Of a DNA stretch of 55,284 nucleotides, positions 1 through 8,759 are shown one piece after another. The notes beneath the pieces were generated by a model. The model did not search any database. It was not told the DNA's origin and saw nothing but the letters and a program-made list of their open reading frames with translations. The stretch lies in NCBI GenBank assembly GCA_031549965.1, contig JAVBPB010000094.1, forward strand, positions 1-55,284, given 5' to 3'. Numbering within the stretch: position 1 is the first letter of the stretch; each line of letters starts with the position of its first letter. This DNA is from JAVBPB01 sp031549965 (lineage in GTDB: Bacteria > Bacillota > Clostridia > Lachnospirales > Lachnospiraceae). The translations under genes and the position numbers were made by a program.

Positions 1-141
1 ACTATTTTTATCACCCAATGGGTGAAAATGAAAAGTAGCTTTGAAACGCTTTAAAGTATTATGGATTCTTCGCTGAAAGTTCTTTGGGGCTAGTGAGTTT
101 CACGGATTCAGGTTATTAATAATTAAAGTTATCTAATAATG

Positions 142-498
142 TCAGTTATTTAATGATTGTACATCTACAAATTTACCATCTCTCCATATTCTTTCAAGAT
201 CATAAAACAATCTGTCTTCCTTAGAAAAAACATGAATAATTATATCACCATAATCCAGTAAAATCCAGCTTCCTGTATTATAACCTTCCACTTGCTTACT
301 TTCATAACCTTGTTTATATAAAGCTTCTTGTACATTATCAACTAAAGCTTGAACCTGATTTCTATTATTACCATTTGCAATAATAAAATAGTCAGCAAGA
401 ACAGTAATTTCATGAATATCTATTACTCTAATATCCTCCGCTTTCTTCTCTTCAAGTGCAGCACAAGCAATTTTTGCCATATCCTTTGATCTGTCCAC
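142..498 (-). CDS. rsfS: Ribosomal silencing factor RsfS
   Basis: RsfS binds ribosomal protein L14 on the 50S subunit and blocks subunit joining when nutrients are short. The 118-residue product has the family core, including a segment reading ADYFIIANGNNRNQVQAL and, near the C-terminus, VHVFS-like and FYDLERIW motifs. I chose the GTG at 498 because an AAAGGAGG ribosome site lies just upstream; the frame stays open to 540, but that extension overlaps yqeK and is not family-like. It starts 1-2 bases beyond the yqeK stop, so the two are translationally close. The obgE-yhbY-nadD-yqeK-rsfS order is conserved in Firmicutes. Identification is secure. Confidence 0.93.
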   Translation of the reverse strand: MDRSKDMAKIACAALEEKKAEDIRVIDIHEITVLADYFIIANGNNRNQVQALVDNVQEALYKQGYESKQVEGYNTGSWILLDYGDIIIHVFSKEDRLFYDLERIWRDGKFVDVQSLNN

Positions 499-499
499 T

Positions 500-1078
500 T
501 TATCGCCTCCTTTCATTCTTATAGTATTCGTAAGCTTCAAGTGTTAAATTATCAAGCTCACGATTTTTAGAATTAATATATGATATAACATTTTCAAATA
601 CTTTTATCATTGCTTTATCAAGATCTTCAAATGCTATTTTTCTCACTAAATCTAAGTTAGGTATAATTTTTCTATTGGGTTCGATATAATCAGCTATACA
701 AACTATTTTTTCTAACTCAGTCATATTTGGTCTGCCAGTTGTATGATAAGTAATTGCATCTAATATTTCTCTGTCATCCACCCCATATTTAGTATTAGCA
801 ATATAAGCCCCAAGTTTTGCATGTAATAGAAAAGGATTTCTCTCTTCAACTTGAGTAATACTAATATTATATTGATTACAAAGTAAGATAAAATCTTCAT
901 CTGAATAATGTTTTGCACAATCATGTAACAAACCAGCAATTTGAGCTTTATAAATATTTTGACCATGTATCATGGCTAAATTTGCTGCTGTATATTGTAC
1001 ACCCAAAGTATGTTCATACCTTTTACTGCTTAATTTATGCTTTAATTTATCTTGAGTTTTTAATATATCATATTTCAT
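500..1078 (-). CDS. yqeK: HD-domain nucleotide hydrolase YqeK (diadenosine tetraphosphatase family)
   Basis: The 192-residue HD-superfamily phosphohydrolase belongs to the YqeK family, known to cleave Ap4A symmetrically to ADP. The metal-binding signature is visible: an early histidine in KRYEHTLGV, the HD pair in GLLHDCAKHY, and later conserved HAKLGAYIA and ITYHTTGRPNMTELEKIV segments with a final IADYIEPNR. The length is normal for the family. It sits between nadD and rsfS, its usual place. The start ATG has a GGGG-type ribosome site. The Ap4A activity is family knowledge, not shown here. Confidence 0.92.
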   Translation of the reverse strand: MKYDILKTQDKLKHKLSSKRYEHTLGVQYTAANLAMIHGQNIYKAQIAGLLHDCAKHYSDEDFILLCNQYNISITQVEERNPFLLHAKLGAYIANTKYGVDDREILDAITYHTTGRPNMTELEKIVCIADYIEPNRKIIPNLDLVRKIAFEDLDKAMIKVFENVISYINSKNRELDNLTLEAYEYYKNERRR

Positions 1079-1219
1079 AAATTAATTCCCCTTTTATATA
1101 TTTGCCATCAAATAATTAAAATGACAAATATATTCCTCTATTTGTAGAAGAACTTAAAAAATCTTGTTTTATAAATCTTTTGTATTATAAATATAATCGA
1201 ATCTATATAATTTAATATT

Positions 1220-1834
1220 TTATACCTTATTCATATACAATTTTTTTTCATATATATATTCCTTTACAGAATCAGGTACTAAATATTTTATAGTATTATT
1301 CTTAACCCTGTTTCTAATCTCATTTGAAGAAATATCTATACATGGAGTATCTAATTTAAAAATTTCTGCATTAAATTCATTCTTTAAGCTTAACATCTTA
1401 GAATCAATTAAAGAATCTAAACTATGATTTCTATTTGCAACAATAATTTTAGATAATCTAAAAATAGTCTCTGGTTCTAACCACTTATCCATATAAAATA
1501 ATGAATCAGCTCCAACGATAAAATAATACTCATAATTTTGATTCTCTTTAACCAATAATTCTAATGTTCTTGCTGTATAGGTTGTTCCTTCTCTTTTAAC
1601 CTCAAAATCTGACACTTCAAAATGTGAATTATCAGAAATTGCAAGATTTATCATATTCATTCTATCAAGAGCACTTACAATACCATGATTTTCTTTGTGA
1701 GGTGGAATTCCAACAGGCATAAAAAGTACTTTATTAAGTTTAAATTGATTATATGAATTTTCAGCAAGTATAAGGTGTCCATAATGTATTGGATTAAAAG
1801 TTCCACCCATTATACCAATTTTAATCTTATCCAT
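1220..1834 (-). CDS. nadD: Nicotinate-nucleotide adenylyltransferase
   Basis: NadD transfers AMP from ATP to nicotinate mononucleotide, making deamido-NAD in cytoplasmic NAD synthesis. The 204-residue product opens with the nucleotidyltransferase signature GGTFNPIHYGHL (residues about 10-21), and the C-terminal ISSNEIRNR motif that closes the ATP site is present, as is VGADSLFYMDKW. An AAT/GGAGGTG ribosome site precedes the ATG. It lies 35 bases downstream of yhbY, inside the obgE-yhbY-nadD-yqeK-rsfS run. Length and motifs are standard. Confidence 0.95.
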   Translation of the reverse strand: MDKIKIGIMGGTFNPIHYGHLILAENSYNQFKLNKVLFMPVGIPPHKENHGIVSALDRMNMINLAISDNSHFEVSDFEVKREGTTYTARTLELLVKENQNYEYYFIVGADSLFYMDKWLEPETIFRLSKIIVANRNHSLDSLIDSKMLSLKNEFNAEIFKLDTPCIDISSNEIRNRVKNNTIKYLVPDSVKEYIYEKKLYMNKV

Positions 1835-1869
1835 AAGTACACCTCCAATAAAATCCTTAATATATATAA

Positions 1870-2166
1870 TTATTTAGGCAATTCAATTTTTCTTTTATCT
1901 TTATCCTTACATGGTCTGTATAATACAATTTTCTTTCCCATAACATGTATTAGTGTAGATTGAGTTCTTTCAGCAACAATTGATGCGATTTCCTTTGGAT
2001 CATCTAAGCAATTTTTTAAAACAGTAATCTTAATTAATTCTCTTTTTTCCAAAGCTTCTTCAATTGCACTTGTTATTTCAGGAGTCAGGCTTGATTTTCC
2101 AACTTGAAAAATTGGATCTATAGTACTTGCCAGTCCCCTTAAATAAGCTCTTTGTTTACTTGTCAT
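1870..2166 (-). CDS. yhbY: Ribosome assembly RNA-binding protein YhbY (CRM domain)
   Basis: This is a 98-residue single CRM-domain protein. The family associates with pre-50S ribosomal particles and binds rRNA. It begins MTSKQRAYLRGLAS, followed by DPIFQVGKSSLTPE and the conserved KRELIKITVLKNC segment, then VMGKKIVLYRP; these are the family landmarks. The start has a GGAGAG ribosome site. It lies between obgE and nadD, which fits a joint role in late 50S assembly with ObgE and RsfS. Confidence 0.93.
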   Translation of the reverse strand: MTSKQRAYLRGLASTIDPIFQVGKSSLTPEITSAIEEALEKRELIKITVLKNCLDDPKEIASIVAERTQSTLIHVMGKKIVLYRPCKDKDKRKIELPK

Positions 2167-2229
2167 TTATTTCTCTCCTTATTATATACAAAAATGTCAA
2201 TTATTATCAGAGAATACAATCAAGTGAAA

Positions 2230-3525
2230 TCAACTATTTGATTTATAATAATCAAATTGTAGTCCATATATTTTAACCGTATCTCCATCTTGAATACCAA
2301 GTTCTTCCAGCTCTTTAATAACACCATTTTCTTTAAGGAATTTTTGGAAGAATTCAAACCCTTTTTCTGATTCTAAATTTGTATAACCAAGCATTCTATC
2401 AACTCTTGGTCCTTCAACCGTAAATACATTATTCTCTTCTTTTAAGACAGAAATAGGCTCGTTAATATCCACTAAAAACTCAGGGAAAAATTCTCTTTCA
2501 AATTTAATTGGAGTTTCATCTAATGTATTTAGTATTTCTCTTACTTCATATAGTAATTCTTTAATACCTTTACCACTTACGGCAGAAATGGGGAATACTT
2601 TAATCCCTTTAGGCTCAAATTCATCCTTTACTTTCTTAATTGCCTCTTGTTCTTCATCTCCATATAATACATCAGTTTTATTAGCAGCAATTACTTGAGG
2701 ACGGTTAGTAAGTTCCTCATTATATGCCATTAATTCCTCATTTATAGTATTAATATCTTCAATTGGATCTCTGCCTTCTGTAGAAGCCACATCCACAATG
2801 TGAATAATAACTTTTGTTCTTTCGATATGCTTTAAAAACTCATGTCCAAGACCGACACCTTGTGATGCACCTTCAATAAGTCCTGGTATATCTGCAATTA
2901 CGAATCCATCTGCTCCTTCTAAATCTACAACCCCAAGATTAGGATTTAAAGTGGTAAAATGGTAGTTTGCAATTTTAGGTTTTGCATTTGAAACACGAGA
3001 AAGAAATGTAGATTTTCCAACATTAGGAAAACCAACAAGCCCTACATCAGCAATAACTTTAAGTTCTAAAGTAACCCATAGTTCTCTGGAATCTTGTCCT
3101 GGTTGGGCATATTTGGGGGCCTGCATTGTTGGAGTTACATAATGCTGATTCCCTTTTCCTCCTCTTCCACCATTTAGGATCTTTTCTCGTCTATTATCAT
3201 ATGACATATCTGCTATAACTTTTCCTGTTTCAGTGTCCTTTATAACTGTTCCTTGGGGAACTTTAATTACTAAAGATTCTCCATCAGCCCCATGACATTT
3301 TTTCTTACCGCCATTTTCTCCATCTTGTGCAATGTACTTTCTATTATGCCTAAAGTCAGATAACGTATTAAGGCCTTCATCAACTTCAAAAATTACATCT
3401 CCACCACGTCCACCATCTCCGCCGTCTGGTCCACCGTTTGGTACATATAACTCTCTTCTAAAGCTTACATGACCATCTCCGCCTTTTCCTGATTTTATAA
3501 ATATTTTTGCACTATCTGCAAACAT
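2230..3525 (-). CDS. obgE: GTPase ObgE/CgtA
   Basis: Obg is an essential GTPase for 50S maturation and stress signalling. Residues 1-160 form the glycine-rich Obg fold (GGDGGDGGRGGDV). The G domain follows, with Walker A GFPNVGKSTF, switch region FTTLNPNLGVV, DIPGLIEGAS and the NKTD specificity motif. A C-terminal OCT domain (about 345-425) completes a 431-residue protein. The ATG at 3525 was chosen because homologues start MFADSAKIFIKSG and an AGGTG site precedes it; the frame is open 13 codons further up without a plausible site. A terminator separates it from rpmA, so it may have its own promoter. Confidence 0.96.
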   Translation of the reverse strand: MFADSAKIFIKSGKGGDGHVSFRRELYVPNGGPDGGDGGRGGDVIFEVDEGLNTLSDFRHNRKYIAQDGENGGKKKCHGADGESLVIKVPQGTVIKDTETGKVIADMSYDNRREKILNGGRGGKGNQHYVTPTMQAPKYAQPGQDSRELWVTLELKVIADVGLVGFPNVGKSTFLSRVSNAKPKIANYHFTTLNPNLGVVDLEGADGFVIADIPGLIEGASQGVGLGHEFLKHIERTKVIIHIVDVASTEGRDPIEDINTINEELMAYNEELTNRPQVIAANKTDVLYGDEEQEAIKKVKDEFEPKGIKVFPISAVSGKGIKELLYEVREILNTLDETPIKFEREFFPEFLVDINEPISVLKEENNVFTVEGPRVDRMLGYTNLESEKGFEFFQKFLKENGVIKELEELGIQDGDTVKIYGLQFDYYKSNS

Positions 3526-3607
3526 GTTTTCACCTGCTTTTCTAATTAAATAAAGAGTTTGCAAATCAAACTCTGTGGGGTTATGCTTACTTAGACACGA
3601 ATTTCAT

Positions 3608-3656
3608 ATTATATAAAAAAGTCTCAAATTCAAGTAGTATTAGAATTTGAGACTTT
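3608..3656 (-). terminator. Intrinsic terminator after rpmA
   Basis: A 14-base perfect stem (3643-3656 pairing with 3618-3631) with an 11-base loop is followed, on the minus strand, by a T-rich run. It lies 8 bases after the rpmA stop and separates the rplU-prp-rpmA unit from obgE. The stem is too good to be accidental; how much readthrough reaches obgE is unknown. Confidence 0.85.
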
Positions 3657-3664
3657 ATAATATC

Positions 3665-3955
3665 TTATTCGTTTGCTGCTACAGGATAGATAGAAACTTG
3701 TTTCTTATCTCTGCCTTTTCTTTCAAATCTAACAACACCATCAACTAAAGCGAATAATGTATCATCTCCACCACGACCTACATTAGTACCTGGGTGAATT
3801 TTAGTTCCACGTTGTCTATAAAGAATATTTCCAGCTTTAACAAATTGTCCATCAGCTCTTTTTGCACCTAATCTCTTAGATTCTGAATCTCTACCGTTTT
3901 TAGTAGAACCAACACCTTTTTTATGAGCAAAAAATTGAAGATTCATTTTTAACAT
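3665..3955 (-). CDS. rpmA: Large ribosomal subunit protein bL27 with Prp-cleaved leader
   Basis: This is the 96-residue bL27 of the 50S peptidyl-transferase region. The N-terminus reads MLKMNLQFFAHKKG: the LQFFA extension, typical of Firmicutes, is removed by the Prp protease so that the mature protein starts at AHKKG. The body has the usual GSTKNGRDSESKRLG and GTKIHPGTNVGRGGDDTLFA motifs. An AAGGAGGTG ribosome site lies within the last codons of the upstream prp gene, so translation of the two is coupled. Identification is certain. Confidence 0.97.
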   Translation of the reverse strand: MLKMNLQFFAHKKGVGSTKNGRDSESKRLGAKRADGQFVKAGNILYRQRGTKIHPGTNVGRGGDDTLFALVDGVVRFERKGRDKKQVSIYPVAANE

Positions 3956-3960
3956 AGTTG

Positions 3961-4290
3961 TTACACCTCCTTGAAGTTAAGGTTTATATACTTCGAACCA
4001 TTTTCATTAATTATTCCCTGTAAGCCAAGAATCATTGCATCAATTAAAACTTTAGTTTTTTCGCTGACATCTGAAGTAAATTCAATTTCAAGTAAACCTT
4101 TTTTTTCACTTTCAATTGTTTTAAATTTATCATCTGTAAATGTTTCTATTGAGTTTATTGTATTAATAATTAATACTGAAACCGCAGCACAAAAAATATC
4201 TTGTCCTCTTTTTGCAAATTCTGCATGACCCAGTGTTTTAAATCCTTTATACATGCCCTTTGGGTTTTTATAAATTGTTACCTTAACCAT
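3961..4290 (-). CDS. prp: Ribosomal-processing cysteine protease Prp
   Basis: Prp removes the N-terminal extension of bL27, a step needed for ribosome assembly in Firmicutes. The 109-residue product carries the catalytic pair at the family positions: His22 in LGHAEFAKRGQDI and Cys34 in IFCAAVSVL. It lies between rplU and rpmA as is usual, and its substrate gene rpmA begins 5 bases after its stop. The last codons (GAG GTG) double as the bL27 ribosome-binding site. The older name is YsxB/DUF464. Confidence 0.96.
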   Translation of the reverse strand: MVKVTIYKNPKGMYKGFKTLGHAEFAKRGQDIFCAAVSVLIINTINSIETFTDDKFKTIESEKKGLLEIEFTSDVSEKTKVLIDAMILGLQGIINENGSKYINLNFKEV

Positions 4291-4293
4291 AAA

Positions 4294-4602
4294 TTAAGCA
4301 TTGATTTTTTCAATTTTAACTTTTGTATATGGTTGTCTGTGACCTTGTTTTTTATGATATCCAGATTTTCTCTTGTATTTATAAACAACAATTTTTTTGC
4401 TTTTGCCTTCTTCTACAACACTTGCAGAAACACTTGCATTAGCAACTGTAGGATTACCTACAACTAATTCACCATTATTTAATACTAAAACACGATCAAA
4501 TGTTACAGTTTCTCCAGAAGACTTACCAAGTTTTTCAACCTTAATAATATCTCCTTCTGATACTTTATACTGTTTACCACCTGTTGCTATAATTGCGTAC
4601 AT
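4294..4602 (-). CDS. rplU: Large ribosomal subunit protein bL21
   Basis: bL21 is a 50S protein. The 102-residue product starts MYAIIATGGKQYKVSEGD and ends in the basic KYKRKSGYHKKQGHRQPYTKVKI tail region (shown in part), both diagnostic. The ATG at 4602 is preceded by GGAGGTGCC; the frame is open ten codons further upstream, but that part lies in the leader. It is the first gene of rplU-prp-rpmA, with three bases between its stop and prp. Confidence 0.97.
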   Translation of the reverse strand: MYAIIATGGKQYKVSEGDIIKVEKLGKSSGETVTFDRVLVLNNGELVVGNPTVANASVSASVVEEGKSKKIVVYKYKRKSGYHKKQGHRQPYTKVKIEKINA

Positions 4603-4678
4603 ATGGCACCTCCTATTATCATTACTCGCCAACTTCGGTGTCTAAAATACAGAACTTTAACCTCATTGTGCGGCACAC
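4603..4678 (-). ncRNA. Candidate L21 leader (5' untranslated region of rplU)
   Basis: From the probable transcription start near 4678 to the rplU start there are about 75 untranslated bases containing a GTGTGCCGCAC hairpin-like core and a second GC-richer stretch (CACCGAAGTTGGCG) ahead of the ribosome site. Firmicute rplU genes often carry an autoregulatory L21 leader RNA here. Position and length fit, but I have not matched it to a covariance model, so this is a candidate only. Confidence 0.45.
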
Positions 4679-4684
4679 TAGTGA

Positions 4685-4713
4685 ATGATAACATATAATG
4701 TAAGTATTGTCAA
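4685..4713 (-). promoter_or_regulatory. Sigma-A-type promoter of rplU-prp-rpmA
   Basis: Reading the minus strand, a consensus -35 TTGACA (4713-4708) is followed after exactly 17 bases by TATCAT (4690-4685), a one-mismatch -10 box. It lies between rng and rplU and would start transcription near 4678. Both boxes and spacing are good. Confidence 0.8.
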
Positions 4714-4757
4714 TATTTTTTTAATCTTTTCTGTGACTGAATCTTATATGGAAATTT

Positions 4758-5981
4758 TCAAACACACATCCCTGTACCCCCACACTTTGGACATACAACC
4801 ATGCATTGTTCATGGAGGGGTTTTCTAACTTTCTTTCTGGTTATTTCCACAAGGTTAAGCTTACTCATTCCTACCAAAGTTGTTTTAACTGAATCCACCC
4901 TCAAATATCTTTCTAATTCATTCATTAAAGTATTTTTATCTTCATCACTTTGCATATCAATAAAATCAATAACAATAATTCCTGATAAATTCCTTAGTCT
5001 AATCTGTTTAGAAATCTCCTTAGCAGCTTCTAAATTAATTTTTAAAAATGTTTCATTTGATTTTTTATTTCCAACAAATTTACCTGTATTAACATCTATA
5101 ACTACAAAGGCTTCTGTTGGTTGAATAATAATATATGCACCTGAACGAAGCCACACTCTTTGCTTTAGGGCTTCATTTAATTTATGTTCAATAGAATATA
5201 ATTTGTTTAGACTTATTAATTTATCATTATATAAACTTAATTTACCCAAGTCTTCACTCTGATAATCTGATAAATAGTTTTTAATCTCTTCAAATATATT
5301 CTTATCATCTGTAATTATTTTATGAATAGCATTTGAATAGCTGTCTCTGATATCACAAATAAAGCTAGATGGATTTTTTTCAATAAGAGAATAACAAGTT
5401 CTATAACATCCAATCTTTTTAATCTTTTCAAATAGATTAATTAAGTTATTAATTTCATCTATAAAAACATCATCAGAAACATCTTTTGCATTTGTTCTTA
5501 TAATAAATCCATAGTCACTTACTATCTTATCATTTAATAATTCTTTAAAATGCTCTCGTATTTTTGAATCTTTTATCTTGTTTGAAATTCCAAGTGTTGG
5601 TTTTCCATATATTAAAACAACATATTTACCAGTTAAATTAATTTTTGTTGTAACTACAGGAGCTTTTGTTTTTATATTTTCCTTTGAAACCTGAACTATA
5701 ATTTCATCTCCGACTAATAACTTATCATTACTTTTACTATTAGTAAAAATTACATTTTTATTGTCTTCAAGAGATAAATAGCATATTTCTTTATTGGCAA
5801 TCTCAACAAATGCTGCATTAATGTTTTTTACTATATTTTTAACCTTTCCAATATATATATTTCCTAAAATACTTATATCTGACTCTAAAATATTAATTTC
5901 AACCAACTCATCATTTTCAAATAAAGAACTTACAACATTCTCATTAACCTTTGAAATAATTAATTTGCCATTAAGCTCCAT
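4758..5981 (-). CDS. rng: Ribonuclease E/G family endoribonuclease
   Basis: The 407-residue product belongs to the RNase E/G family, Mg-dependent 5'-end-sensing endonucleases acting on mRNA and rRNA. An S1-like RNA-binding domain spans about residues 35-120. The catalytic DNase I-like part includes VVIDVNTGKFVG and IVIDFIDM, which supply the two metal-binding aspartates. The protein ends at the zinc-link motif CPKCGGTG, so it has essentially no tail after it and is shorter than E. coli RNase G (489 residues). Its ATG overlaps the stop of the DUF2344 gene by one base (TAATG), implying coupled translation. Confidence 0.93.
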   Translation of the reverse strand: MELNGKLIISKVNENVVSSLFENDELVEINILESDISILGNIYIGKVKNIVKNINAAFVEIANKEICYLSLEDNKNVIFTNSKSNDKLLVGDEIIVQVSKENIKTKAPVVTTKINLTGKYVVLIYGKPTLGISNKIKDSKIREHFKELLNDKIVSDYGFIIRTNAKDVSDDVFIDEINNLINLFEKIKKIGCYRTCYSLIEKNPSSFICDIRDSYSNAIHKIITDDKNIFEEIKNYLSDYQSEDLGKLSLYNDKLISLNKLYSIEHKLNEALKQRVWLRSGAYIIIQPTEAFVVIDVNTGKFVGNKKSNETFLKINLEAAKEISKQIRLRNLSGIIVIDFIDMQSDEDKNTLMNELERYLRVDSVKTTLVGMSKLNLVEITRKKVRKPLHEQCMVVCPKCGGTGMCV

Positions 5982-6694
5982 TAAATATTTTCACCCAAAC
6001 TTTCCATTGTTACTAATTCCCTTTTTTCTTCACTTCCAATATTAGTGTACACTTCAATTCGATGTACTTGTATTAAGAATTTATTAAAAGGAACATTTAT
6101 ATATTCAGACAAAGCTTCCATTACCAATTCCGGCTTTAAATTATCATTACTGCCAGTTTTTAACTGTAAAAATATTTCTCTTTCATTTAGATATTTCATT
6201 TCAAAGATAAAAGGCAAAATGTCTATTTCTTTTTCACTTTTCTTAGATTTTTTTAACACTAAGATGTTATCCTGGTTCATAAATTCAGGAATTATTTTAG
6301 ATAAATCTATTTTTTCAAAGTCATCTTTTAATGAAACGATATAGTCCGCAGCATAAACAATTGACATAGAATTTTTACTATCTTCCGAGAGAAGCTTAAA
6401 ACTTGTAACCATAAACCCTTCTGCCATTACTTCATTTATTCTTTTTAGCATTTCATCAGAGGAATCACAGCTATTTAGCTGCATGTCCAAATATTCACCA
6501 TCACTGGTTATTCCAACACCTAATGGAGCAGCAAATGAAAGTATTTGATGAGGACTAAAACCTTTTGAATATTCAACATCTATATTCGCTCTTCTAAATG
6601 CTTTTTGAAAATATCTCATTGTATCAAGGTGACCTATAAATTTCATTGCACCTTTTTTTGAAAATTTTAACCTAGCCTTCAATGCTTTCACCAT
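5981..6694 (-). CDS. TIGR03936/DUF2344 radical SAM-associated protein
   Basis: This 237-residue protein belongs to the DUF2344 family (TIGR03936), which is always found beside or fused to the B12-binding radical SAM protein encoded just upstream. The opening ARLKFSKKGAMKFIGHLDTMRYFQKAFRRA and the SKGFSPHQILSFAAPLGVG segment are typical (quoted in parts). The start lies inside the end of the radical SAM gene (23-base overlap), so the two are surely co-translated. A GTG one codon downstream is an alternative start. Its reaction is not established; a joint role in tRNA or cofactor modification is only a guess. Confidence 0.85.
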   Translation of the reverse strand: MVKALKARLKFSKKGAMKFIGHLDTMRYFQKAFRRANIDVEYSKGFSPHQILSFAAPLGVGITSDGEYLDMQLNSCDSSDEMLKRINEVMAEGFMVTSFKLLSEDSKNSMSIVYAADYIVSLKDDFEKIDLSKIIPEFMNQDNILVLKKSKKSEKEIDILPFIFEMKYLNEREIFLQLKTGSNDNLKPELVMEALSEYINVPFNKFLIQVHRIEVYTNIGSEEKRELVTMESLGENI

Positions 6695-8582
6695 CCTTTT
6701 CTTTGGTAATCGTATTTTGTAATGCTTTTGAACAATCAGAAATGTTTTTAAATTGCTTCATTCCACAATTTGAACATGCTTGCCTGCAATTTGGAGTTAC
6801 TACTTCGTCTTTAGCTCTTTTATATTCTCTTATAAGGAATTCTTTAGAAACTCCCACATCTATAAAATCCCAAGGCAGAATTTCATCAAGGTCACGTTCT
6901 CTGCTTCCATAAAATAATGGATCTATCTTATTCATTTCAAAAGCTTCAATCCATTTATCATATTGAAAATGTTCAGACCATGAGTCATAAAGACATCCTA
7001 ATTTATAAGCATCATAAATAACTTTACTAAGTTTTCGGTCGCCTCTTGCCATTACTCCTTCTAACATAGTAAGTTCTACTTCATGCCAGTTATATTTTAT
7101 ACTTTTAAAATTTAGCTGTTCTCTCATTTTACCGCTTAAATATCTTTGTTTAGTTAAAAATTCTTCACTGGTATTTTGTCTTGCCCATTGAAAGGGTGTA
7201 AATGGTTTTGGAACAAAAAATGAAGTACTGGATACAATTTGAACTTTTCCGTTTCTTTCTTCTTTTGGAATTGTATAATAAGCTCTAGCGATTTTATCTG
7301 AAAGTATAGCTATATTTTCAATGTCATATTCATTTTCAGTTGGAAGCCCTAACATAAAATAAAGCTTTACCCTGTTCCAGCCCCCATTAAATGCTTCCAT
7401 TGCACCTTTTAGTATATCTTCCTCAGAAAGACCTTTATTAATTACATCTCTAAGTCTTTGTGAACCGGCTTCTGGTGCAAAGGTTAAACTACTTTTTCTA
7501 ATATCTTGAACTTTATTCATAACATCTAAGAAAAATGCATCAATTCTTAGAGATGGCAGTGATATATTTACTCCATTATCTTTAAATTCTTCTATTAAAA
7601 AGGTGGTTAATTCCTTTAAGTTGCTATAATCACTTGAACTTAAAGAACTTAAGGATATTTCTTCATGCCCTGTGTTTTTAAGCATTTTATAGGCATATTC
7701 CTTTAATTTATTTAACTGACGTTCTCTTGTTGGTCTGTATAAAATTCCTGCCTGACAAAATCTACATCCTCTAATACAGCCTCTTTGTATTTCTAATACT
7801 ACTCTGTCTTGAGTTACTTTGATAAAAGGAACAACTGGTTTTTCTGGATAATATGTATCACTAATATCCTCAACTACTTGCTTTTTTATAATCTCTTTAG
7901 CACAGTTTGTATTGGGCGTAAATGATTGTATTGTACCATCTTGATTATACTTTACATCATAAAACATAGGTACATAAATACCTTCAATTTGAGCCGCCTT
8001 TTTTAGAAATTCTAATCTACTCCCGCCTGTTTTCTTATTTTCTTTATATGCATCCAGTAAATCAGAATAAGCTAGTTCACCTTCACCAATATAAAATATA
8101 TCAAAGAAATCTGCTAAAGGTTCTGGATTATATGAACAAGGACCTCCCCCAATTACTATTGGATCATTATCAGATCTATCTTTTGAAAAGATTGGTATCT
8201 GACTTAATTCAATGATTTGAAGTATATTGGTGTAGCACATTTCATATTGAATTGTAATACCTAAAAAGTCAAATTCTTTTATTGGATCCTGACTTTCTAA
8301 AGCAAATAAAGGTATATTTTTTTCTCTTAATGTTTTGTCTAAATCAACCCATGGTGAGTAAACTCTTTCACACCATGTATCAACACGTTTATTAAACATA
8401 TCATAAAGTATTTGAATACCTAAATGGGACATACCTATTTCATATACATCTGGAAAACACATTACAAATCTTATGTCTATTTTTGATAAATCCTTCTTTA
8501 CAATATTAATTTCATTTCCTATATATCTGGCTGGCTGTTCAACAGTTAATAATATATCATCAGATAGTGCTAGTTTTTGCAT
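6672..8582 (-). CDS. TIGR03960-family B12-binding radical SAM protein
   Basis: The 636-residue product has an N-terminal B12-binding-like domain and a radical SAM core whose cluster cysteines appear as CIRGCRFCQAG (CX3CX2C), around residue 300. GGGPCSYNPEPLADFFD and APEAGSQRLRDVINKG are family landmarks. The C-terminus has a further cysteine cluster, CRQACSNCG. The start ATG at 8582 follows GGAGG at 5 bases; the frame is open 20 codons upstream without a plausible site. It forms a coupled pair with the DUF2344 gene. The reaction is unknown in the literature I can recall. Confidence 0.9.
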   Translation of the reverse strand: MQKLALSDDILLTVEQPARYIGNEINIVKKDLSKIDIRFVMCFPDVYEIGMSHLGIQILYDMFNKRVDTWCERVYSPWVDLDKTLREKNIPLFALESQDPIKEFDFLGITIQYEMCYTNILQIIELSQIPIFSKDRSDNDPIVIGGGPCSYNPEPLADFFDIFYIGEGELAYSDLLDAYKENKKTGGSRLEFLKKAAQIEGIYVPMFYDVKYNQDGTIQSFTPNTNCAKEIIKKQVVEDISDTYYPEKPVVPFIKVTQDRVVLEIQRGCIRGCRFCQAGILYRPTRERQLNKLKEYAYKMLKNTGHEEISLSSLSSSDYSNLKELTTFLIEEFKDNGVNISLPSLRIDAFFLDVMNKVQDIRKSSLTFAPEAGSQRLRDVINKGLSEEDILKGAMEAFNGGWNRVKLYFMLGLPTENEYDIENIAILSDKIARAYYTIPKEERNGKVQIVSSTSFFVPKPFTPFQWARQNTSEEFLTKQRYLSGKMREQLNFKSIKYNWHEVELTMLEGVMARGDRKLSKVIYDAYKLGCLYDSWSEHFQYDKWIEAFEMNKIDPLFYGSRERDLDEILPWDFIDVGVSKEFLIREYKRAKDEVVTPNCRQACSNCGMKQFKNISDCSKALQNTITKEKDGESIEG

Positions 8583-8700
8583 AAAAACCTCCGGTTGTTT
8601 TTTATGATAAATAATTATGGCAATACTTAGGGTTTTTAACACCCTTGGAATTTTTATTATATCATAACACTATATATAATCGCAATGTTTTTAGAAAATC

Positions 8701-8751
8701 AAATAAAAATCCGTATAGTAAGCTTAATATTGCAAAACTTTCTATACGGAT
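8701..8751 (-). terminator. Terminator of the hydrogenase-fusion gene
   Basis: ATCCGTATAG (8751-8742, minus strand) pairs perfectly with CTATACGGAT (8718-8709), followed by TTTTTATTTG. It lies 9 bases beyond the stop of the hydrogenase fusion. Confidence 0.85.
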
Positions 8752-8759
8752 AAATTTAA

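Noticed and set aside
11..25. TCACCC-AAT-GGGTGA hairpin after rsfS
   Set aside because: Only six pairs, three-base loop and no T-run in the minus direction (TAAAAATAG); not good enough to call a terminator.
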